Positions 11,340 through 21,000 of a stretch of DNA of 64,000 bases are shown here, one piece after another. Origin of the DNA: Auanema rhodensis (taxonomy: Eukaryota > Nematoda > Chromadorea > Rhabditida > Rhabditidae). The DNA lies in contig OZ059900.1 in assembly GCA_964057225.1 (NCBI GenBank), positions 14,399,638-14,463,637 on the forward strand. The letters are read 5' to 3'. Both the position numbers and the translations under genes were made by a program. Positions within the stretch are counted from its first letter, which is position 1, and every line of letters begins with the position of its first letter. The notes beneath the pieces are model-generated. The model ran no database searches. It was not told the DNA's origin and worked only from the letters and a program-made list of their open reading frames with translations.

Positions 11340-11411
11340 CTCCCCGGCCGGGAATTGAACCCGGGTCTCGCATGTGACAGACGCGGATACTCACCACTAT
11401 ACTACCGAGGA
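11340..11411 (-). tRNA. tRNA-Asp-GTC: tRNA-Asp(GUC)
   Basis: Consensus gene. The spacer just 3' of its T5 stop is shortened by a deletion at about 11329. Confidence 0.96.
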
Positions 11412-11777
11412 TTGAATTTGCACTTAGAAACTTTCATTAAGAGTGTGAGTTTGAATTATAGTAGAAAAATGAAACACTGTCTCTAACATATCTTGATTTA
11501 TGGCCTACTTTACTCAAAGAGCTGATTGAAGTTTGGTGTTAAAATGAACAATTGATTAAAGCTGACGTTCCGTTTTTTTTCATCGTAATTGAGATAGAAC
11601 ATTTAAATTAAATAGAAATGTTTAAAAATTTAGAAAAAAACACAAGCTCAAATCACTTTTGAAAAAACAGAAAGTTTAAAACAACCTTTTTTCTAATAAT
11701 TATCTTTTTTATCCGACTTTTGGAAAGAAACAAAAATAGCATAACATTCAATAACGATGAATCAGAACAAAAACATT

Positions 11778-11849
11778 CTCCCCGGCCGGAAATTGAACCC
11801 GGGTCTCGCATGTGACAGACGCGGATACTCACCACTATACTACCGAGGA
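11778..11849 (-). tRNA. tRNA-Asp-GTC: tRNA-Asp(GUC), C60T variant
   Basis: Duplicate of the C60T copy at 9565. Confidence 0.93.
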
Positions 11850-12216
11850 TTGAATTTGCACTTAGAAACTTTCATTGAGAGTGTGAGTTTGAATTAAAGT
11901 AGAAAAATGAAACACTGTCTCTAAGATATCTTGATTTATGGCCTATTTTACTCAAAGAGCTAATTGAAGTTTGGTGTTAGAATGAACAATTGATTAACGC
12001 TGACGTTTCAATTTTTTTCATCGTAATTGAGATAGAACATTTAAATTAAATGGAAATGTTTAACAATTTAGGAAAAAAACACAAGCTCAAATCACTTTTG
12101 AAAAAACAGAAAGTTTAAAACAACCTTTTTTCTCATAATTATCTTTTTTATCCGACTTTTGGAAAAAAACAAAAATAGCATAACATTCAATAACGATGAA
12201 TCAGAACAAAAACATT

Positions 12217-12288
12217 CTCCCCGGCCGGGAATTGAACCCGGGTCTCGCATGTGACAGACGCGGATACTCACGACTATACTACCGAGGA
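12217..12288 (-). tRNA. tRNA-Asp-GTC: tRNA-Asp(GUC), G17C variant
   Basis: D-loop CG variant. Confidence 0.9.
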
Positions 12289-12655
12289 TTGAATTTGCAC
12301 TTAAAAACTTTCATTAAGAGTGTGAGTTTGAATTAAAGTAGAAAAATGAAACACTGTCTCTAACATATCTTGATTTATGGCCTACTTTACTCAAAGAGCT
12401 AATTGAAGTTTGGTGTTACAATGAACAATTGATTAACGCTGACGTTTCAATTTTTTTCATCGTAATTGAGATAGAACATTTAAATTAAATGGAAATGTTT
12501 AACAATTTAGAAAAAAAACACAAGCTCAAATCACTTTTGAAAAAACAGAAAGTTTAAAACAACCTTTTTTCTAATAATTATCTTTTTTATCCGACTTTTG
12601 GAAAGAAACAAAAATATCATAAGATTCAATAACGATGAATCAGAACAAAAACATT

Positions 12656-12727
12656 CTCCCCGGCCGGGAATTGAACCCGGGTCTCGCATGTGACAGACGC
12701 GGATACTCACCACTATACTACCGAGGA
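12656..12727 (-). tRNA. tRNA-Asp-GTC: tRNA-Asp(GUC)
   Basis: Consensus copy. Confidence 0.96.
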
Positions 12728-13094
12728 TTGAATTTGCACTTAGAAACTTTCATTGAGAGTGTGAGTTTGAATTAAAGTAGAAAAATGAAACACTGTCTCT
12801 AAGATATCTTGATTTATGGCCTATTTTACTCAAAGAGCTAATTGAAGTTTGGTGTTAGAATGAGCAATTGATTAACGCTGACGTTTCAATTTTTTTCATC
12901 GTAATTGAGATAGAACATTTAAATTAAATGGAAATGTTTAACAATTTAGAAAAAAAACACAAGCTCAAATCACTTTTGAAAAAACAGAAAGTTTAAAACA
13001 ACCTTTTTTCTCATAATTATCTTTTTTATCCGACTTTTGGAAAAAAACAAAAATAGCATAACATTCAATAACGATGAATCAGAACAAAAACATT

Positions 13095-13166
13095 CTCCCC
13101 GGCCGGGAATTGAACCCGGGTCTCGCATGTGACAGACGCGGATACTCACGACTATACTACCGAGGA
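13095..13166 (-). tRNA. tRNA-Asp-GTC: tRNA-Asp(GUC), G17C variant
   Basis: D-loop CG variant. Confidence 0.9.
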
Positions 13167-13532
13167 TTGAATTTGCACTTAAAAACTTTCATTAAGAATG
13201 TGAGTTTGAATTAAAGTAGAAAAATGAAACACTGTCTCTAACATATCTTGATTTATGGCCTACTTTACTCAAAGAGCTAATTGAAGTTTGGTGTTAGAAT
13301 GAACAATTGATTAACGCTGACGTTTCAATTTTTTTCATCGTAGTTGAGATAGAACATTTAAATTAAATGGAAATGTTTAACAATTTAGAAAAAAACACAA
13401 GCTCAAATCACTTTTGAAAAAGCAGAAAGTTTAAAATAACCTTTTTTCTAATAATTATCTTTTTAATTCGACTTTTGGAAGAAAACAAAAATAGCATAAC
13501 ATTCAATAACGATGAATCAGAACAAAAACATT

Positions 13533-13604
13533 CTCCCCGGCCGGGAATTGAACCCGGGTCTCGCATGTGACAGACGCGGATACTCACCACTATACTACCG
13601 AGGA
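13533..13604 (-). tRNA. tRNA-Asp-GTC: tRNA-Asp(GUC)
   Basis: Consensus copy. Confidence 0.96.
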
Positions 13605-13971
13605 TTGAATTTGCACTTAGAAACTTTCATTAAGAGTGTGAGTTTGAATTAAAGTAGAAAAATGAAACACTGTCTCTAACATATCTTGATTCATGGCCTA
13701 CTTTACTCAAAGAGCTAATTGAAGTTTGGTGTTAAAATGAACAATTGATTAACGCTGACGTTCCGTTTTTTTTCATCGTAATTGATATAGAACATTTAAA
13801 TTAAATGGAAATGTTTAACAATTTAGAAAAAAAACACAAGCTCAAATCACTTTTGAAAAAACAGAAAGTTTAAAACAACCTTTTTTCTAATAATTATCTT
13901 TTTTATCCGACTTTTGGAAAAAAACAAAAATAGCATAACATTCAATAACGATGAATCAGAACAAAAACATT

Positions 13972-14043
13972 CTCCCCGGCCGGGAATTGAACCCGGGTCT
14001 CGCATGTGACAGACGCGGATACTCACCACTATACTACCGAGGA
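13972..14043 (-). tRNA. tRNA-Asp-GTC: tRNA-Asp(GUC)
   Basis: Consensus copy. Confidence 0.96.
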
Positions 14044-14410
14044 TTGAATTTGCACTTAGAAACTTTCATTAAGAGTGTGAGTTTGAAATATAGTAGAAAA
14101 ATGAAACACTGACTCTAACATATATTGATTTATGGCCTACTTTACTCAAAGAGCTAATTGAAGTTTGGTGTTAAAATGAACAATTGATTAACGCTGACGT
14201 TCCGTTTTTTTTCATCGTAATTGAGATAGAACATTTAAATTAAATGGAAATGTTTAACAATTTAGAAAAAAAACACAAGCTCAAATCACTTTTGAAAAAA
14301 AAGAAAGTTTAAAACAACCTTTTTTCTAATAATTATCTTTTTTATCCGACTTTTGGAAAAAAACAAAAATAGCATAACATTCAATAACGATGAATCAGAA
14401 CAAAAACATT

Positions 14411-14482
14411 CTCCCCGGCCGGGAATTGAACCCGGGTCTCGCATGTGACAGACGCGGATACTCACGACTATACTACCGAGGA
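14411..14482 (-). tRNA. tRNA-Asp-GTC: tRNA-Asp(GUC), G17C variant
   Basis: D-loop CG variant; B1 is inserted 59 bp upstream of its 5' end. Confidence 0.9.
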
Positions 14483-14540
14483 TTGAATTTGCACTTAGAA
14501 ACTTTCATTAAGAGTGTGAGTTTGAAATATAGTAGAAAAA

Positions 14541-14545
14541 TGAAA
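14541..14545. repeat. B1 left target-site duplication
   Basis: TGAAA just before the LTR; removing the element restores the normal spacer AAAATGAAACACTG. Confidence 0.92.
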
Positions 14546-14617
14546 TGTCGCGGTTAGCGATTATTTTTCATTATTTTTTCGGAAAACCGACAACCGAATA
14601 CCTTCGCCTAAGCGACA
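14546..14617 (+). repeat. B1 5' LTR, internally deleted
   Basis: 72 bp against about 305 bp for the 3' LTR. Both termini are kept, but the middle, including the AATAAA signal, is missing. This 5' LTR has probably lost promoter or processing sequences. Confidence 0.92.
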
Positions 14618-14618
14618 T

Positions 14619-14631
14619 TGGTGCATCGACC
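14619..14631 (+). other. B1 primer binding site (tRNA-Gly)
   Basis: TGGTGCATCGACC begins 1 nt after the 5' LTR. TGGTGCATCG is complementary to the 3' end (CGATGCA-CCA) of the common metazoan tRNA-Gly; the next base differs. Confidence 0.7.
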
Positions 14632-14900
14632 ATCACGACTCAGGTCACTGCTTCAACAGGTACTTTATCATTTAATTTGGTGGCGACTCTTAAGTCCATC
14701 AGCTCAGGCGTGAATTTGCCTGCAGTAATCGATATAATTTCGGAGCATAATAACGCTCCAAGATACGACAAGTCGTATATCTCATACTCATTTGTTGTAC
14801 TTTGTACAACTTTCATTTCTTGTTCTCTCTCATTTTCTGAATTTTATTCATCATTATCAGCTATAGAAGCTTACCTATTACGCCTCACACAGCGTTAGAA

Positions 14901-17900
14901 ATGGCCTCCTCATTTGTTGGCGACATTCGTCGTTCATACGACTTCTTATCCGTTTTGCTCAAACGTTACGCAAATCTTCTCGACAACGAACCCGCCGGGG
15001 TATCTGATTCAGAAATAACATACGATAGAATTATTTTACTGCAATCAACTTTACGCAATCATGAATTGGTATTGAACGAGCTCTCTACTGCTCTCGACAC
15101 AGTGAACAGAAACATAGAAAAATACCAAACCGTTTTCAAAGATTCTGATAAGGAACTTCGAAACGAAATGAAAGCATTATACGAAGAACTTGAAGAAAAT
15201 CCAAACAATCGTCAAGCTTACAATATAGCTGACGAACAAAGATTATTACTCCTTGACCGTATCAGTCATATTAAAACAGCAATTGCATTCGTGGAATCAC
15301 TACTTCCCGAGAAAAAGAAAGAAAAAGTAATCGAAAGCACTGGTTCCGAAACAACACAAATTTATTCAAATTTATTACAATTGTTACAAACAAGCAATCA
15401 CATTCAACGTCCGGTAACACAAATACCGACTTTCGATGGTACACCCGAAAATTTCAAACTGTATTGGTCAAGATTTAATAACATGATACATCAAAATTCA
15501 CAATATTCCATACTTGATAAAGTGAACATTTTACTCGAAGGCTTATCCGATAAAGCTTTGGTCGTTATAAGGGGTATTGAACCTAATGAAAACAACTATC
15601 TCTTACTGAGAAAAGCACTTGAAGATGCATATATGAGATATGCTACAGATAAACTTCAATTATTGAGGAAAATGAAAAATTTATCTCCTGCTTCTGATGC
15701 AAAAAGCTGTAAGCAATTATTTGATTTGATCCAAAGCTATGATCGTCAAATTACAGCCGCTGGAAGTCATATTTGTCCTGCATTTTTCTTTACTATTTGC
15801 GCTGAAAAATTTCCTCATTATATAATGAGTGAACTATATCGTCAACCAGATCCTCTAGATCAATCAATGGATGACATTTATCAACATCTCTCTTCACGAA
15901 TTTATGAATTCAGTTTAATGGACACTAGAAAACGAAATTCAGAACATGACTCACATAATTCACCAAATCGTGGAAAACATGTTGATAAAACTTTCGACAA
16001 ATCCACTAAAAAGATTTGGACTTGTGTTTTTTGTGGTAAAGAAGGACATCCATCTTATTATTGCCGTACTTATGACACACCACAGAAAAAACGTGAAATC
16101 TTAAAGAACAAAGAAGTATGCTGGCTTTGTTTCTCTACTTCACATCGCAGTCGTGATTGTTCTCGACCGAAATGCCCGAAATGCAAAAATGAGCACAACA
16201 GTTGCTTATGTCTAAATTTAGATCGTGAAACAAAGAGTCCTGTAAAACCTATATCGTCCACAAGCATGATTATAACAGAAAGTGCAGGACAACAAACTCC
16301 AGACCTTACAGTCTCACAAAATAAAAATGACATCATTTCTACACCAACTGTATCACAAACAGTACCTACAGTACAACCAGCATTTTTCAATCATCTACCA
16401 GTAACATTAATAGTTACTGAACCTAAGAATACACAATTACAATTGCTCACACATACCGAGGATACCCATGATATCGAGATGAGTCAAATTGTATTGAAAA
16501 CAGCTATGACACATATATTCAGTTACACACAAAATAAATATATCACAGTAAAGGTAGTGATTGACAGTGGCTCTATGCGGTCTTTCATACGTAGTGATAT
16601 AGCTAAGGATCTTCAATTGCCTATTAACAAAGTTCAACATCGCACATTCTTTGGAATAGGTGGCCTCAGCGAAACACATGAATGTAAAGAAGTGAAAACT
16701 ATTTTTTATACTTCTAATGGCAGTATCATCATAACCAACATGCTTACGAAACCATTCATAGCTACATCATTAAGAGCTCCACTTTTAGACAATAATGATC
16801 GTTCATTCATTAAAAGAAACAATATAACTTTAGCTAATCCAATGATTGATGGTCAGGCATTTGAACCAGATATTCTAATTGGATTAGATCGCTATAAGTT
16901 ATTCGTTCATATGAATTCTGAACTTGAGTTACCCTCTACATTAAGAATGCAGAATACCAGTTTCGGTTATACCTTGTATGGGGAAATACCATATCAAAAT
17001 CATTCTGTTACGTTAATAACAATTAATGATAAACCATTACAACATAATGATATGCTTCGATACATATTTGAAATTGATAGCTTAGGAATTAATACTTCTG
17101 AAGCTGGAATTGACACAACTATTGATTATTACGAAGATTATTCAAAACAGTTGACACTAACCAATCATCGTATTGAAGCTCCTTTACCTTTGAAATCAAA
17201 TTATCATCAATTACCAGATAATAAAGGTTTAGCCTTTTATCGATTTTTGGCATTGTTCAAAACTTTACAAGCAAATCCTTCGAAATTGGAAATGTACAGG
17301 AAAATTATTGATGATTATATCGATAACGGTATCATTGAAGAAGTTCCTTTTGAAACTTCCAACAATAATCATAATTCTGATATTATATGTCATTATATTC
17401 CACATCATGGGGTATGGAATACAAACAAGCCGAATAAACCTTTACGAGTTGTTTTCGATGCTTCAGCTAAAACTAAGGGTAAATTATCCCTTAACGACAT
17501 ACTATATACTGGAAAAAGTTTTGTGAACAATATTTTCAACATTCTCATTGCTTCAAGAATAAAACCAATCATTATTACTTGTGATATTCAATCAGCCTTT
17601 TTACAAGTAGGCTTACAGAAGCAACATCGGGATCTTTGCCGTTTCTTTTGGGTAAAGGATCCTCAAGGAAGTTGTAACTCAAGTTATACTAAAGTTTTTC
17701 GATTCAAACGCATACCATTTGGATTGACTGCCTCACCTAGCATTCTAAACATGAGTGTAAATTGGTATTTATGCTCTTTGAATACTGACTTATCAGATGA
17801 AATATTAAATATATTATATGTAGATAATATTCTATTATTTGCTGATAGTATAGATGAAGCTCAACAGAAATGTTCACTTACACAACAATTATTTCAAAAT

Positions 17901-18014
17901 ATTTCGATGCATGTTTGTGAATTCGCATCCAATAAGTCAGAAGCTCTTCAGCACCTTCATAAAGATGATATTCTCTCTGATTGTCCACTAAAAAATTCTT
18001 GGAGTACCTTATAA
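14901..18014 (+). CDS. gag-pol: BEL Gag-Pro-RT, frameshifted N-terminal part (B1)
   Basis: 1037 codons from an ATG 283 bp after the LTR. Order: helical N-terminus (about 1-150), capsid-like domain with TFDGTPENF (about 170-345), CCHC zinc knuckles CVFCGKEGHPSYYC at about 375 and CWLCFSTSHRSRDC at about 407, aspartic protease IDSGS with D555, and RT with FDASA at about 853. The RT box reads YVDN (973-976) where YVDD is expected. An extra A in a six-A run at 17990-17995, five A in B2, shifts the frame, and a stop follows at 18012. In B2 the same protein continues through RNase H, integrase and envelope. No full-length product is possible from this copy without frameshifting. Confidence 0.93.
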   Translation: MASSFVGDIRRSYDFLSVLLKRYANLLDNEPAGVSDSEITYDRIILLQSTLRNHELVLNELSTALDTVNRNIEKYQTVFKDSDKELRNEMKALYEELEENPNNRQAYNIADEQRLLLLDRISHIKTAIAFVESLLPEKKKEKVIESTGSETTQIYSNLLQLLQTSNHIQRPVTQIPTFDGTPENFKLYWSRFNNMIHQNSQYSILDKVNILLEGLSDKALVVIRGIEPNENNYLLLRKALEDAYMRYATDKLQLLRKMKNLSPASDAKSCKQLFDLIQSYDRQITAAGSHICPAFFFTICAEKFPHYIMSELYRQPDPLDQSMDDIYQHLSSRIYEFSLMDTRKRNSEHDSHNSPNRGKHVDKTFDKSTKKIWTCVFCGKEGHPSYYCRTYDTPQKKREILKNKEVCWLCFSTSHRSRDCSRPKCPKCKNEHNSCLCLNLDRETKSPVKPISSTSMIITESAGQQTPDLTVSQNKNDIISTPTVSQTVPTVQPAFFNHLPVTLIVTEPKNTQLQLLTHTEDTHDIEMSQIVLKTAMTHIFSYTQNKYITVKVVIDSGSMRSFIRSDIAKDLQLPINKVQHRTFFGIGGLSETHECKEVKTIFYTSNGSIIITNMLTKPFIATSLRAPLLDNNDRSFIKRNNITLANPMIDGQAFEPDILIGLDRYKLFVHMNSELELPSTLRMQNTSFGYTLYGEIPYQNHSVTLITINDKPLQHNDMLRYIFEIDSLGINTSEAGIDTTIDYYEDYSKQLTLTNHRIEAPLPLKSNYHQLPDNKGLAFYRFLALFKTLQANPSKLEMYRKIIDDYIDNGIIEEVPFETSNNNHNSDIICHYIPHHGVWNTNKPNKPLRVVFDASAKTKGKLSLNDILYTGKSFVNNIFNILIASRIKPIIITCDIQSAFLQVGLQKQHRDLCRFFWVKDPQGSCNSSYTKVFRFKRIPFGLTASPSILNMSVNWYLCSLNTDLSDEILNILYVDNILLFADSIDEAQQKCSLTQQLFQNISMHVCEFASNKSEALQHLHKDDILSDCPLKNSWSTL

Positions 18015-21000
18015 TGCTCTAAGTGATTCCCTTTCAATTCGATTCAATATACTGGAACTCTCAACAGTAACCAAACGAAACGCATTACAACAATTACATT
18101 CAGTTTATGATCCTTTGGGTATAACAAATCCATTAATTTTACCCTTGAAGGTTATTCTTAGAGATATTTTTGCACTTAAAACAGAATGGGATGATACTAT
18201 ACCTTCTGAATTATCAGCCTCTTGGACATCAATAATTAACGAAATTAATTATGCTAAGGTTACTGTACCTCGTGTACTATCACCATCTATTGAAGAAGGT
18301 ACATTATGGATCTTTGCTGACGCTAGTTCAACAGCGTTAGCTGTGTGTGCTTACATACAGACAAACAACAAAATGAGTTCTATTCTAGCAGGTGAAAGCC
18401 GCTTATCTCCTAAAACACCAATTACAATTCCACGTATGGAACTCTTAGCTATTCGATTAGCTATGAGACTTTCTCACACAATATTAATGGAATTACCATG
18501 TAAAAAACTAAATATTGTAAGTGATAGCAGCATTGCGTTATCATGGATTTTAACAAATAAGCAATTACCTGACTTCATAGCAAAACAAGTTCAAAATGTA
18601 CAACATATGACCCGTGTATTAGAAGAACATTCGATTAATGTTCAATTTTACCATGTTACTACGGATTATAATCCGGCTGACATTGGTTCACGAGGAGCCA
18701 ATAAATATCAACTTCAGGAGTCTATGTGGCTTCTTGGACCACAGTGGATTCTTAACAGAACCGTTCAAGCTTTAACACCATATGGTTCCTTGCAAGTGAT
18801 GCATGTTTCACCTGTATCATTACTTATAGCTCAAGCTATATCTGTACCCTTGGAACATAACCTAGCTTATCATAACGGTCATTTTGCAACTTTACGTTTG
18901 TTAGCCCGTTTGGCTAAAATTATAAAAATTTGGCATTTAAAAACATTTAAAAATCAAAATGGACATAAATTACGAAATATTTCACAAATATCAACATCAT
19001 ATCCCGTTTTAACAACTGATTTGAAGATACTACGTACTATTTTAATTCGACAAGCTCAAGATCATCTCATTATTGATGATTTACGACGACAATATCCTGG
19101 TTATCATTTCTATCTTGATGATAACGAGATAATTCGAGTAAGAAGCCGATTACAAAATTCTTTACTATCCTATGATACAAAAAACCCAATTTATCTTCCT
19201 CGCAACTCATTATTCACTCAACACATAATTATGGACGCTCATCGCGCATCTTTTCATCAAGGAAAAGAATTTTTGATCACACATCTTCGTCAAACTTATT
19301 TTATTGCTCGCGCTGCAGCAATTATAAAACAAACTTTGAAGAAATGTCATTTATGCAATAAATATCAATCTTTACCATATGGCACTCCTGATATGCCTTC
19401 ATTGCCTAAAGATAGAGTGATATTAACTAAACCATTTCTTAACACTGGGTGCGACTTATTTGGACCTATTATGCTTAAAAGTGGACATAAGGTCTATGTT
19501 TGTCTTTTTACTTGCTTAACCATACGTGCCATTCATCTTGAAATGGTCTATGATCAAACAGCGACTTCATTTATGAACGCTTTCACTCGTTTCATAGCCC
19601 GACGAGGTTTACCAACCACAATGCGAAGTGATTGTGGGGGTAATTTTATTCTCGGAGCTCAATTAATTGAGACAATACAAAAATCAGCTGAATTTAATTT
19701 CACCCCAGCTGATATTGTAGTCCATCTAGCCAAAAATAACATAAATTGGCTCTTTAACACACCTAAGTCTCCATGGAAAGGAGGTTCTTGGGAAAGAATG
19801 GTGGGAATTACTAAAAATGCAATGAAAAAGGCAATACAAAGAAATAAATTAACATTTGATGAATTATTAACTTTAATTGTCAAAATTGAAGCAGTCATTA
19901 ACACAAGGCCTTTAACACATCCAGATCCAAATAATATAAATCACGTACCTATTCGTCCTGTCGATTTCATTTCGCCTGGTCTTGTTCTTTCCCTACCGGA
20001 TGATTGTGGTTTTCGAGTTTATAATAATTCCATTGATATTCCTGTAATACAAAACGTTGAACAAGCATTAGAAACTTTACAACTTACTTCTGATGCAGCT
20101 ACGATGTTTTGGGATAAATTTCAAACAGAATATTTGATATATATTCGTGATATATACAAACATTCCCGAAAACAACCTTCAGCAAATGCCAATAAACCTA
20201 ATATTGGTGAAATTGTAGTTATACATAACGATAACTTACCTCGTGGTCAATGGAAACTTGGTCGAATCACAGAACTTATAAGTAGTTCTGATGGATTCAT
20301 TCGTACAGCTAAAGTTCTCACTCCAGCTGGGAACATCATATCACGTTCCTTAAATCATCTATATCCACTTGAATTACGAAGTGTTTTACCTGATATGACA
20401 TCAATTCCTCGATCTACTCCTTCCGAAGACACTTCATTGTCTTTGAAGGTAGGATCTGCTTCGGATATGATGAACCTTGATGCTCAACCAATACAGGAAT
20501 ATATTATAAGATCAAACTCACCTGTACCTTCAATCCATGAAACGAACAATGTGGTTACATGTCCTGAACCAATAGATATTAATAATCCTCAAAAAATTTA
20601 CATACCTACGTCCAAAATTTCTTCGATACATAATCCGATCCTTGAGGAAGAAGCTGAATTACAATTATGGGGTCCAGGTCATACGCCTGACGATAATCGT
20701 AAAAAATTACAAAAGAAAAACACAAGTAAAGCAAAACAAACCATAATTTTGCCTACCATTGACCAAAACGACGTAAAACCATCTACTGAAACAAACGAAA
20801 AACGTGTTCGCACCTTACCTTTACGGGATCACATCACATACGCTTCGCGAAAGAATTTCAAATCAGCAATGACGTCTGCAATTTTAATTTTTACAATAAT
20901 ATCGATATTTTTACCCGTAGCATCTGCAAATTCTGTAGTATGTGATGAGGCAAAGTTTTTATCCATACATTTGCTTGGAAACCCACATTGTGCTCCTCAT

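Larger units (their letters stand above)
9333..14545 (-). repeat. tRNA-Asp tandem array, block 4
   Basis: Twelve complete minus-strand units plus one truncated tRNA. About 9380-10974 and 11593-13187 are direct copies of each other (offset 2213 bp). Internal joints at about 10977 (spacer jumps into the middle of a tRNA) and about 11329 (spacer shortened) record deletions. The block ends at the TGAAA duplication of B1. Confidence 0.93.

Noticed and set aside
14545..14898. 117-codon frame before the B1 gag (also at 8423-8776)
   Set aside because: It spans the LTR end and primer site, exists only because of the LTR deletion, and is broken in B2.
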